Shown here: piece after piece, positions 23,668 through 34,198 of the stretch
Position numbering within the stretch: the first letter of the stretch is position 1
Layout: each line of letters starts with the position of its first letter
From: Protea cynaroides
Lineage: Eukaryota; Streptophyta; Magnoliopsida; Proteales; Proteaceae
Direction of reading: 5' to 3'
NCBI GenBank assembly: GCA_028583415.1
Contig: CM053270.1
Span: 49,616,663 to 49,680,662 of the forward strand
DNA length: 64,000 nucleotides
Notes under the pieces: generated by a model
Told to the model about the DNA's origin: nothing
Databases searched by the model: none
The model's input: the letters and a program-made list of their open reading frames with translations, nothing else
Made by a program: the position numbers and the translations under genes

Positions 23668-24181
23668 AGTACCCATACCTGAGAAGAATAATCTTTCTCT
23701 GCAACTATTCTCTTTTGGCTTAATTTCTCTTCCTTCCCTTTCTTCTTCCTCTTTCCTTCTCCTCTCTTTCTCTCAATTCGATTAGGGTTGTGAAAGGAGT
23801 GAAAGTGGCTTAGGGACGTCCTTTAAATAGAGTAGGAACATCCTAAAATAAGTCCCTCTGAGATTAGGAAAGAATCCCAATCAAAAATTAGAAAATTTCC
23901 TAATTTCAATTTCGGCAGAATCCGAGGGTCGATGATCCCGTCGACCCTAGGGCTTAAGATGTCCGACCCTCCCTTCAAAATTGAGGGTCTGACTTTCTGC
24001 TTTGGAAGGTCCGACCCTACTTAGCTGGGTATGCGACCCTCCCCTCAAAATTAGTGTTTTTGGGTCGATTTGATACCTGGGATCTCGATCTCCTTCACGC
24101 CCTTGGTTCATTTGACTCGACCATAATGGGTATACCTAGTTCAAGATGGTAAGACCGGGTTAGATTGACACGGGTTTTACA
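23668..24181 (-). repeat. 3' LTR fragment of D (514 bp)
   Basis: Only the U3 part and the start of R remain: from AGTACCCATACCTGAG (near the LTR splice-donor site) to TTTTACA, followed by the polypurine tract. It contains the TTTAAAT promoter-like box near 23824 and a CGACC/GGTCG cluster (23920-24030). Confidence 0.9.
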
Positions 24182-27100
24182 ACTCCCCCCAACTTATAAA
24201 AATTTCATCCTCAAAATTGGACGTACCTTCTGAATCAAATAAATGAGGGTATTGCTTTCGCATAGCATTCTCTTCTTCCCATGTAATTTCTTCCATGTCT
24301 CTACCTTTCCATGTGACCTTAACATAGTAGATATCTCTGTTGCGTAGACGTTGAACCTTTCGACTAGTGATTTCTGTTGGTGTTACATCAAATGTCAAAT
24401 CATCAGTCAATTCCGGCAAATCTACTGTCAAAACATGCGTTGGATCCTTGACATACTTCTTCAATAAGGAAATGTGAAATACATCATGCACACTTGATAT
24501 AGATGGTGGTAGTGCTATCTGATAAGCTACTTTTCCACGCTTAGCTAGAATTTCGTATGGTCTGACATATCTTGGACTTAGTTTCCCTTTCTGTCCGAAC
24601 CTCTTCAATCCTCGCATAGGCGATACCTTCAAGAATACTTTATCACCTACAGCGAACTCTAGATCTCTTCGTCGAGTATCGGCATATTGCTTCTGATGGT
24701 TCTGAGCTGTTCTCACTCTTTCCTTGATGATGTCGACCACTCGGCAAGTTTCTTCCACAAATTCCGGTCCAACAATACTACGTTCTCCAACTTCATTCCA
24801 AAACAAGGGAGTTCGACACTTCCTGCCATACAGTGCTTCATAAGGTGACATCTGTATAGTGGCCTGATAGCTATTGTTATAAGCAAACTCGATCAATGGT
24901 AACTTTTCGTCCCATGATCCTTTAAAATCAATCACACATGCTCATAGCATATCTTCTAGAATCTGGATTGTACGCTCCGACTGTCCATCTGTCTGTGGGT
25001 GGAATGCAGTACTGAACTTCAACGTTGTACCCATAGCCTTTTGCAATCCTTCCCAAAACTTGGAAGTAAATCGTGGATCCCTATCCGACACAATGCTTTC
25101 TGGAACACCATGTAATCGAATAATATTATCCACATACAGCTTCGCTAACCTTTCCAGCGTATACTGAGGTCGTATAGGTATGAAGCAAGCTGTTTTAGTC
25201 AGACGGTCCACAATCACCCAAACTGCGTCAACTACTCGAGGAGTCAATGGTAGTCCCGTGATGAAGTCCATAGTGATACAATCCCATTTCCCTGCTGGTT
25301 CCGGTAGTGGCTGCAACAGTCCTACGGGTCTTTGTCGTTCAGCCTTTACTTTCTGACAATTTAGGCATTGAGACACGAACTTGGCTGCATCTGCTTTCAT
25401 TCCCCTCCACCAATATAGTTTCTTCAGATCATGATACATTTTTGTACTTCCAGGATGTATCGAATAGATGGTGGTATAGGCTTATTTCATCAGTCGGTGT
25501 CTAATGTCCATACTTTTTGTATCAGGTACACATATTCTTCCTTTGTATTTCAATTTTTTCTCGTCATCCAAGGTGAACTCAGGGTTAGTCCTACCTTTCT
25601 CAATATCTTCTTGTACCGTTCTCAGATAAGGATCTGCTTTGATAGCTATCTTCACTTTACCCACTATATCCGGTATAATCTTCAATGCCGCGAACATATT
25701 CGAAAACAGATGAATAAACCCTTGGTTGGATGATCCATCCGTTGTATCTATCACATATTGCTCATTGCCATGATTGAATACCATTCCGGTAGTACACATT
25801 GGTGCAGTCGTGGTAACTTCTCCTTGATATTTTATCATTGCTTTTCTGCTTAATGCATTCGCTACTACGTTCGCTTTTCTCGGATGATACTGGATATCAC
25901 AATCATAGTCTTTCAATAGTTCCAGCCATCTTCGTTGTCTCATATTCAACTCCTTTTGATTAAATAAATAAGTAAGACTTTTATGGTCCGACTTAATCTG
26001 AAATTTCTCTCCGTATAGGTAATGTCTCCATATCTTGACAGCATGTACTACTGCCGCTAGCTCCAGATCATGAGTGGGATAATTTTTCTCATGTACCTTT
26101 AACTATCTTGAAGCATAAGCAATTACTTGCTCTCCTTGCATAAGCACACATCCTAGTCCCAGTCCCGACGCATCAGTGTATAAAGTAAATGTCTGTCCTG
26201 GAACAGGAATAGTCAAAATTGGGGCAGATATCAATCTGGTCTTCAGTGTTTGGAAACTCTTCTCACATTTATCGGTCCATACAAACTTTTCACCTTTCTT
26301 AGTCAAACTGGTGAGAGGTACGGCAATCCGAGAATAGTCTTCTACGAATCTCCGATAATAACCAGCTAGACCCAGAAAACTTCTGATTTTTGAAACGCTC
26401 TTTGGTGCTTCCCACTTTACAATAGCCACGATCTTGCTGGGATCCACTTTGATTCCTTCAGCGGATACTACATGGCCTAGGAATGCGACTTCACTTAGCC
26501 AAAACTCGCACTTTGAAAATTTGGCATATAACTTCTCTTTCCTTAAACGCTATAGGGCTGCGTTTAGGTTCTTGATTTGAGTTTCCTTGTCCTTGGAATA
26601 TACCAATATGTCATCAATAAATACTATAACCGACGTATCCAACATATCGTGAAAAACTCGATTCATAAGTTCCATGAACGTTGTCGGTGCATTAGTTAAT
26701 CCGAAAGACAACCAAAAATTCATAATGTCCATATCTGGTCCTGAATGCTGTCTTTGGAATATCACCTTCTTTAATCTTCAGCTGATGATAGCCTGATCGA
26801 AGATCGATCTTAGAAAATACTCTTGCTCCTTGTAACTGATCGAACAAGTCATCGATCCGAGTTAGTGGATATCGATTCTTGATTGTCAGTTTATTCAACT
26901 CCCGATAGTCGATGCATAATCGAACGCTACTATCCTTCTTCTTTACGAACAATACCGGTGCCCCCCATGGCGATATACTGGGTCGAATATAACCCTTGTC
27001 AAGTAGTTCTTGTAGTTGCACCTTAAGTTCCTTTAGTTCTGTAGGAGCCATTCTATAGGGTGCTTTTGATACGGGTACGGGTCCAGGTACAAGGTCTGTC

Positions 27101-27665
27101 ACAAATTTTGTGGCTCGGTCGGGTGGTAATCTGGGTAGTTCCTCCGGAAATACGTCAGGATAGTCCCGCACAACGTCAATATCATCCATTCGTGGCGCGT
27201 CCTTGGTTAGGTCGACCACGGATACTAGATACCCGATTGCCCCCTTCTCGAAGCACTTCTTAGCCTTTAGTGCCGAAAGTATGAGCTTGCGTCTCCGGGG
27301 AAGTTTGGTTCCCGAAAAACTTAATTATGCTCTTTCTTTGTCTTTGAACGTTAGCTTCTTTTCGGCGCATAATAGATTTGCAGAATGCCAAGCTAACCAG
27401 TCCATTCCCAAGATGACATCAAAGTCTACCATCTCAAGTTGTATCAAGGTTGCATCTAAAGTTTTCTCTCCAATGAGAACTGGACATGATCCATAACCTT
27501 TCTCTAGTTCCACTTCTAACCCCATCGGTGATCGTACAAGTAATTTGTAGTCTAATGTTTTGATGGATAATTTCATCTTCTTTCCAAATGACACATATAT
27601 AAATGAATGAGTAGCTCCGGAATCGAAGAGTACTCTGGCGGGTACGCCATTTATAGGTACAATAC
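24177..27665 (-). pseudogene. pol: pol of element D: protease to chromodomain-like tail
   Basis: All domains are present in order (right to left). Protease has DSGA (near 27630) and [11 protein letters not shown] lies at about 26550-27219 with FIDD near 26620. RNase H has YTDASG near 26175, DHKSLTYLF and ALSRKA near 25850. Integrase HHCC and the DDE core run about 24942-25500, and the chromodomain-like tail ends GEL-stop at 24177 inside the LTR. It is broken by a frameshift near 26700 within FLVMSFGL, and by stops near 26550, 26103, 25482 and 24940. Open pieces at 24177-24935 (252 aa) and 24942-25439 are long. Confidence 0.95.
24182..24191 (-). other. Polypurine tract of D
   Basis: ACTCCCCCCA on the plus strand abuts the D LTR fragment, as in C and E. 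Confidence 0.88.
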
Positions 27666-27735
27666 CTGTGATTTATCTTTACTTAGTCTACATGCTCATT
27701 CAATGTAATTATAACTTTAAAAGTTTCAGTCATAC
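27666..27735 (-). other. Putative 70-nt gag-protease intron of D
   Basis: The splice signals and length are those of C and E, and an in-frame TAA follows GAGCATGTAGAC. Retained, it ends Gag. Removed, it fuses Gag to protease ([10 protein letters not shown]). Confidence 0.68.
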
Positions 27736-27918
27736 CTGTGACCACATCGGTTGATGCGGCCGCATCCTCGGACGTAACAACATATACACATCCCTGATGG
27801 AATTGTTTCTTGGGCTTAGGGCACTCCCTTGCCATATGTCCCGGCTGGTTGCAGTTAAAACACTTCAGGACTTCAGAATTTGGTTTTGGCTGAGGTTGAG
27901 CTGCTGGCGTAGTCTTGG
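27736..27918 (-). pseudogene. gag: gag 3' end fragment of D
   Basis: Carries an intact CCHC zinc knuckle (CFNCNQPGHMAREC) and the Lys/Pro-rich stretch after it. The N-terminal side is cut at the second copy of the filler junction. Confidence 0.85.
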
Positions 27919-27944
27919 TTAAAACACTTCAGGACTTCAGAATT
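27919..27944. other. 26-bp templated filler at gag/LTR junction (D/E)
   Basis: Identical in structure to 23642-23667 and exactly 4,277 bp away. This shows that one rearranged junction was duplicated as part of a tandem unit. Confidence 0.9.
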
Positions 27945-28470
27945 AGTACCCATACCTGAGAAGAATAATCTTTCTCTGCAACTCTTCTCTTTTGGCTTAA
28001 TTTCTCTTCCTTCCCTTTCTTCTTCCTCTTTCCTTCTCCTCTCTTTCTCTCAATTCGATTAGGGTTGTGAAAGTAGTGAAAGTGGCTTAGGGACGTCCTT
28101 TAAATAGAGTAGGAACATCCTAAAATAAGTCCCTCTGAGATTAGGAAAGAATCCCAATCGAAAATTAGAAAATTTCCTAATTTCTATTTCGGCAGAATCC
28201 GAGGGTCGATGGGAGGGTCGATGATCCCGTCGACCCTAGGGCTTAAGATGTCCGACCCTCCCTTCAAAATTGAGGGTCTGACTTTCTGCTTTGGGAGGTC
28301 CAACCCTGCTTAGCTGGGTATGCGACCCTCCCCTCAAAATTAGTGTTTTTGGGTCGATTTGATACCTGGGATCTCGATCTCCTTCACGCCCTTGGTTCAT
28401 TTGACTCGACCATAATGGGTATACCTAGTTCAAGGTGGTAAGACCGGATTAGATTGACACGGGTTTTACA
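27945..28470 (-). repeat. 3' LTR fragment of E (526 bp)
   Basis: Same truncation point as the D fragment. It ends GGGTTTTACA before the polypurine tract. It differs noticeably from the matching part of the E 5' LTR (37570-38098), more than D differs from E. Confidence 0.9.
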
Positions 28471-31400
28471 ACTCCCCCCAACTTATAAAAATTTTGTCCT
28501 CAAAATTGGACGTACCTTCTGAATCAAATAAATGAGGGTATTGCTTTCGCATAGCATTCTCTTCTTCCCATGTAATTTCTTCCATGTCTCTACCTTTCTA
28601 TGTGACCTTAACATAGTAGATATCTCTGTTGCGTAGACGTTGAACCTTTCGACTAGTGATTTCTGTTGGTGTTACTTCAAATGTCAAATCATCAGTCAAT
28701 TCCGGCAAATCTACTGTCAAAACATGCGTTGGATCCTTGACATACTTCTTCAATAAGGAAATGTGAAATACATCATGCACACTTGACATAGATGGTGGTA
28801 GTGCTAACTGATAAGCTACTTTTCCACGCTTAGCTAGAATTTCGTATGGTCCGACATATCTTGGACTTAGTTTCCCTTTCTGTCCGAACCTCTTCAATCC
28901 TCGCATAGGCGATACCTTCAAGAATACTTTATCACCTACAGCGAACTCTAGATCTCTTCGTCGAGTATCGGCATATTCCTTCTGACGGTTCCGAGCTGTT
29001 CTCACTCTTTCCTTGATGATGTTGACCACTCGACAAGTTTCTTCCATAAATTCCGGTCCAACAATACTACGTTCTCCAACTTCATTCCAAAACAAGGGAG
29101 TTCGACACTTCCTGCCATACAGTGCTTCATAAGGTGACATCTGTATAGTGGCCTGATAGCTATTGTTATAAGCGAATTCGATCAATGGTAACTTTTCGTC
29201 CCATGATCCTTTAAAATCAATCACACATGCTCGTAGCATATCTTCTAGATTCTGGATTGTACGCTCCGACTGTCCATCTGTCTGTGGGTGGAATGCAGTA
29301 CTGAACTTCAACGTTGTACCAATAGCCTTTTGCAATCCTTCCCAAAACTTGGAAGTAAATCGTGGATCTCTATCCGACACAATGCTTTCTGAAACACCAT
29401 GTAATTGAACAATATTATCCACATACAACTTCACTAACCTTTCCAGCGTATACTGAGGTCGTATAGGTATGAAGCGAGCTGTTTTAGTCAGACGGTCCAC
29501 AATCACCCAAACTACGTCAACTACTCAAGGAGTCAATGGTAGTCCCGTGATGAAGTCCATAGTGATACGGTCCCATTTCCATGCTGGTTCCGGTAGTGGC
29601 TGCAACAGTCCTACGGGTCTTTGTCGTTCAGCCTTTACTTTTTGACAATTTAGGCATTGAGACACAAACTTGGCTACATCTGCTTTCATTCCCCTCCACC
29701 AATATAGTTTCTTCAGATCATGATACATTTTTGTACTTCCAGGATGTATCGAATAGATGGTGGTATGGGCTTCTTTCATCAGTCGGTGTCTAATGTCCAT
29801 ACTTTTTGTTTCAGGTACACATATTCTTCCTTTGTATTTCAGTACTTTCTCATCATCCAAGGTGAACTCAGGGTTCGTCCTACCTTTCTCAATATCTTCT
29901 TGTACCGTTCTCAGATAAGGATCTGCTTTGATAGCTGTCTTCACTTCACCCACTATATCCGGTATAATCTTCAATGCCACGAACATATTCGAAAACCGAT
30001 GAATAAACCCTTGGTTGGCTGATCCATCCATTGTATCTATCACATACTGCTCATTGTCGTGATTGAATACCATTCCGATAGTACACATTGGTGCAGTCGT
30101 GGTAACTTCTCCTTGAGATTTTGTCATTGCTTTTCTGCTTAATGCATCCGCTACTACGTTCGCTTTGCCCGGAGGATACTGGATATCACAATCATAGTCT
30201 TTCAATAGTTTCAGCCATCTTCGTTGTCTCATATTCAACTCCTTCTGATTAAATAAATAAGTAAGACTTTTATGGTCCGACTTAATCTGAAATTTCTCTC
30301 CGTATAGGTAATGTCTCCATATCTTGACAGCATGTAATGCTGCCGCTAACTCCAAATCATGAGTGGGGTAGTTTTTCTCATGTACCTTCAACTGTTTTGA
30401 AGCATAAACAATCACTTGCTCTCCTTGCATAAGCACACATCCTAGTCCCAGTCCCGACGCATCAGTGTATAAGGTAAACGTCTGTCCTGGAATAGGAATA
30501 GTCAAAATTGGAGCGGATATCAATCTGGTTTTCAGTGTTTGGAAACTCTTTTCACATTTATCGTCCACACAAACTTTTCACCTTTCTTAGTCAAACTAGT
30601 GAGAGGTACGGCAATCCGAGAATAGTCTTCTACGAATCTTCGATAATAACCAGCTAGACCTAGAAAACTTCTGATTTCCAAAACGCTCTTTGGTGCTTCC
30701 CACTTTACAATAGCCTCGATCTTGCTGGGATCCACTTTGATTCCTTCAGCGGATACTACATGGCCTAGGAAGGCGACTTCACTTAGCCAAAACTCGCACA
30801 TTGAAAATTTGGCATATAGCTTCTCTTTCCTTAAACGTTGTAGGGCTGCGTTTAGGTTCTTGATATGAGTTTCCTTGTCCTTGGAATATACCAATATTTC
30901 ATCAATGAATACTATAATCGATGTATCCAACATATCGTGGAAAACTCGGTTCATAAGTTCCATGAACGTTGCCGGTGCATTAGTTAATCCGAAAGACATC
31001 ACCAAAAATTCATAGTGTCCGTATCTGGTCCTGAAAGCTGTCTGAGCAATATCACCTTCTTTAATCTTCAGCTGATGATAGCCTGATCGTAGATCGATCT
31101 TAGAAAATACTCTTGCCCCTTGTAACTGATCGAACAAGTCATCGATCTGAGGTAGTGGATATCGATTCTTGATTGCCAGTTTATTCAACTCCCGATAGTC
31201 GATACATAATCGAACACTACCATCCTTCTTCTTTACGAACAACACCGGTACACCCCATGGAGATATACTGGGTCGAATATAACCCTTGTTTAGTAGTTCT
31301 TGTAGTTGCACCTTCAGTTCCTTCAGTTCCGTAGGAGCCATTCTATAGGGTGCTTTTGATACGGGTGCGGCTCCAGGTATAAGGTCTATTACAAACTCCA

Positions 31401-31955
31401 TGGTTCGGTCGGGTGGTAATCCGTGTAGTTCCTCCGAAAATACGTCCGAATAGTCCCGCACGACATCAATATCTTCCATTCGTGGCGCTTCCTTGGTTAG
31501 GTCGACCACGGATACTAGATACCCGATTGCCCCTTTCTCAAGGCACTTCTTAGCCTTTAATGCTGAAAGTATGAGCTTGCGCCTCCGGGGAAGTTTGGTT
31601 CCCGAGAAACTTAATTCTGCTCCTTCTTTGTTTGTGAACGTTAGCTTCTTTTCGGCGCATAACAGATTTGCAGAATGCCGAGCTAAACAGTCCATTCCCA
31701 AGATGACATCAAAGTCTGCCATCTCAAGTTGTATCAAGGTTGCATCTAAAGTCTTTTCTCCAATGAGAACTGGACATGGTCCATAACCTTTCTCTAGTTC
31801 CACTTCTAACCCCATCGGCGATCGTACAAGTAATTTGTAGTCTAATGTTTTGATGGGTAATTTCGTCTTCTTTCCAAATGACACAAATATAAATGAATGA
31901 GTAGCTCCGGAATCAAAGAGTACTCTGGCGGGTACGCCATTTATAGGTACAATAC
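28466..31955 (-). pseudogene. pol: pol of element E: protease, RT, RNase H, integrase, chromodomain-like tail
   Basis: This is the best kept pol in the window. The segment 30532-31884 (450 aa) is open from [12 protein letters not shown] of protease through RT to SLTKKGEKF. It includes [11 protein letters not shown] and a catalytic motif changed from FIDD to FIDE (near 30900). A one-base loss near 30565 shifts into 29525-30568, which covers RNase H ([23 protein letters not shown]) and the HHCC region. A CGA-to-TGA change at about 29525 splits the DDE core, which continues open to 28598 (VSDRDP, QTDGQSERT). A TGG-to-TAG change there cuts the chromodomain-like tail. Confidence 0.95.
28471..28480 (-). 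other. Polypurine tract of E
   Basis: ACTCCCCCCA on the plus strand abuts the E 3' LTR fragment. Confidence 0.88.
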
Positions 31956-32025
31956 CTGTGATTTATCTTTACTTAGTCTACATGCTCATTCAATGTAATT
32001 ACAACTTTAAAAGTTTCAGTCATAC
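31956..32025 (-). other. Putative 70-nt gag-protease intron of E
   Basis: Element-strand donor CACAG|GTATGA and acceptor ATCACAG|GTATTG. GC content is 20 of 70 bases by hand count, in the usual range for plant introns. It has an ACTAAG branch-like site about 19 nt before the acceptor. The length is not a multiple of three. Retained, it adds GMTETF...NEHVD and a stop at 31973-31975. Spliced, it joins Gag in frame to [17 protein letters not shown]. Element B has the spliced form in its DNA. Confidence 0.7.
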
Positions 32026-33268
32026 CTGTGACCACATCGGGTGATGCGGCCGCATCCTCGGACGTAACAGCATATACACGTCCCTGATGGAATTGCTTCT
32101 TGGGCTTAGGGCACTCCCTTGCCATATGTCCCGGCTGGTTGTAGTTAAAACACTTCGGGGCTTCAGAATTCGGCTTTGGCTGACGTTGAGCTGCTGGGGT
32201 AGTCTTGGTTGCAGCATTAAAATTCTGAGGACAGAAAGGCTTATATGTCTTGTTATTGCCTCCGTTGTAAGAATTTCCGGCTGGCCTTTTGATGCCTCTG
32301 TTCTGAGTAAGGTAACTCTCCTTCTGGCTCGATTCTATAACTCGAGCGATCTTGACAGCTTCATTATAAATTCTCTTTTCTAAGCCCAGAATATGTTCTC
32401 GGATGTTTCCTCTTAGTCCCATGACAAACCTACGGGTTTTGGTTTCTTCTTCTTGCATACTCAGTGGTGCGAACAAAAACATCTCTTCATAACGCTGTTG
32501 GTACGCATCTACTGACATCTGTCCCTGATAAAGACTCATGAACTCCTTCTCCATCGAATCTCTGAAGCTCCATGGAAAATATTTCTCAAAGAAGGCTTCT
32601 TTATATATAGCCCAGGTCAGTAGGGCGTGCTTGGTCAGTAGATATGCCTTCATTGATTTCCACCAATGATGTGCGTCGCCCTTGAGCATGAAGGTGGCGC
32701 ACAGTACTTTCTCTTCCACTGTGATAGTCATCATGAGGAAATTTCTCTCTATCTCGTCTATCCAGTGTGCTGGCCACAATGGATCAGACGGTTTGTCGTT
32801 GAATTCCTTAGGTTTCATCTTCAAAATCTCTCCACTAGTCGGGAGTGGTCCAGCTGATTTTGGGGGGTTTACCCCAAACATGTTGTGTGGATACTGGTAA
32901 TCACCCTGAGCTGCTCTTGGAACCTGCACTGGAATCTGTGCAGCCGGTTGCTGAGGTGTCTGATGAGCCGGGTGGTTACTCACCAGTGCTCCACTGGCTT
33001 GTCTTGTGTGCATGGGTGCAGCCTGAGTGGCTTGAAACATAATTCCCATGGCAACCTGCATCTGAGCCTGTGCGTGTTGCATCTGCTGCAGCTGCTGTGC
33101 CAGATTCATCACCACGGTTGTTAGCTCTAGTGGTGGAGGTGGCAAATTTGTAAGGTTTGCCGATTTTGGATTACCCAGTGCATAATTGTTTTCTTGACTA
33201 GTCTCCTCCCCGGGTGGTGGTGGTGGGACTGTATTTCGGGTCTGTCGGGTCACCCTACGTCCAGACAT
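31973..33268 (-). CDS. gag: Gag of element E (431 aa, uninterrupted)
   Basis: A complete open frame from MSGRRVTRQ to a stop inside the putative intron. The N-terminal ~100 residues are Pro/Gln-rich (LQQMQHAQAQMQVAM). The capsid-like core has KMKPKEFNDKPSDPLWPAHW, LCATFMLKGDAHHWWKS, TWAIYKEAFFEKYFPWSF, LYQGQMSVDAYQQRYEE and MGLRGNIREHILGLEKRIYNEAVKIARVIE. The zinc knuckle has lost its second Cys (CFNY where D has CFNC), so RNA binding would be weakened. The start matches H and F. The structural protein would assemble the retrotransposon particle in the cytoplasm. It is the only full-length intact gag here, and it lies in an element with a broken pol. Confidence 0.9.
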   Translation of the reverse strand: MSGRRVTRQTRNTVPPPPPGEETSQENNYALGNPKSANLTNLPPPPLELTTVVMNLAQQLQQMQHAQAQMQVAMGIMFQATQAAPMHTRQASGALVSNHPAHQTPQQPAAQIPVQVPRAAQGDYQYPHNMFGVNPPKSAGPLPTSGEILKMKPKEFNDKPSDPLWPAHWIDEIERNFLMMTITVEEKVLCATFMLKGDAHHWWKSMKAYLLTKHALLTWAIYKEAFFEKYFPWSFRDSMEKEFMSLYQGQMSVDAYQQRYEEMFLFAPLSMQEEETKTRRFVMGLRGNIREHILGLEKRIYNEAVKIARVIESSQKESYLTQNRGIKRPAGNSYNGGNNKTYKPFCPQNFNAATKTTPAAQRQPKPNSEAPKCFNYNQPGHMARECPKPKKQFHQGRVYAVTSEDAAASPDVVTGMTETFKVVITLNEHVD

Positions 33269-33751
33269 ATTTCTTTTCTGTGATTGGTGGTGCCTGAAAA
33301 TCTGTGAGAAGTCATTTATATTTCATGTAGGCACGCTAACCAATAATCAGTTCCAATTCTAGCTCATTTTAAAAAATACTGTCTTTTCTATGCAGGGTCG
33401 ATGGTGAGGGTCGATGGTATGTCCGACCCTTGGTATCCGACCCTGGGAATGACCTATTCTTCCCGAGAGCTGAGGGTCGATCGGTATCCGACCCTCAGTT
33501 CCGACCCTTGATTTTCTATCAGATTCCCGAGAGCCGAGGGTCGATGGGAGGGTCGATTCGAGGGTCGATTGTGCTAGTCGAATTTTCCGACCCTCGGACC
33601 AAAAATCAGATTTTTAAGATCCGATTCAGGGTCATTTCTCACTATTCCTCCTCCGTTTCGACTCGTCTCTCCTGTCTGAGTTGCTACAGTGCTACTCTAC
33701 TGTTTTGGATCGGTTTGACTCTGGGTTTCGACGTCCACGTCATCACTACAG
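33269..33751. promoter_or_regulatory. Divergent intergenic region between gag and antisense gene of E
   Basis: No coding sequence seen. On the minus strand an acceptor-like GATTTTCAG|GCACC lies 25 bp before the gag ATG (exon from 33293). On the plus strand it would hold the promoter and first exon of the antisense gene, ending at the donor CACTACAG|GTATGT (33751/33752). Between them, 33394-33600 is packed with GGTCG and CGACC motifs like those in the LTRs, with TTCCCGAGAG repeated. Confidence 0.6.
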
Positions 33752-34193
33752 GTATGTCTTTCCATTTTTACCTGTTTTTAGGTTTCCATTTCTAGGTTTT
33801 CTCACGTTTAACTTGTATTTTCCAAATTAAACTTTTTCCAACCGTAAAAATTCGATTTTTATTGGGGGCTTTTGTTATTGGTGTCTCGAGGAACGAAAGC
33901 CCTCAAAAATTTTTGAGTTTCATCGGTTGGTTATCGAGAAACTTGAAATTTTTTCTTTTTGCCCTAATTTGTCGACATGTTCGATTTTTCTTGAATTTCT
34001 TCAAATTGGACATCGTCAGTTAAAATTTCTTACTGCATGTAGGTTGTAGGATATATTTAAACCTACGTAAGTCCTTATGCCCACTTGTATGGTGAGGAAT
34101 GGGGCTTTATGGTCAACTTACGTCGTTATTAAATCAAGTTTCGGGTTTTTATCCTATTAACTCCTTGTTTTCCTTCTCTTTCTTATTTTGCAG
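33752..34193 (+). other. Putative 5'-UTR intron of the E antisense gene (442 bp)
   Basis: Starts GTATGT, is T-rich throughout, and ends TTCTTATTTTGCAG five bases before the ATG at 34199. The matching intron in F is 52456-52899 and in B 10916-11345. Conserved blocks (TTTTATTGGGGGCTTTTG, AGCCCTCAAAAAT) lie inside. Confidence 0.7.
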
Positions 34194-34198
34194 ATACC

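Larger units (their letters stand above)
23642..27918 (-). repeat. 4,277-bp tandem unit (LTR fragment-pol-gag end)
   Basis: The unit runs from one filler junction to the next. The adjacent E unit (27919 on) and the shortened C unit match it closely over long stretches by eye. The arrangement fits unequal homologous exchange after the junction first formed. Confidence 0.85.

Noticed and set aside
33430..33795. 121-aa plus-strand open frame before the antisense gene
   Set aside because: It spans the GGTCG cluster and runs across the predicted intron donor. The F counterpart is not the same protein.
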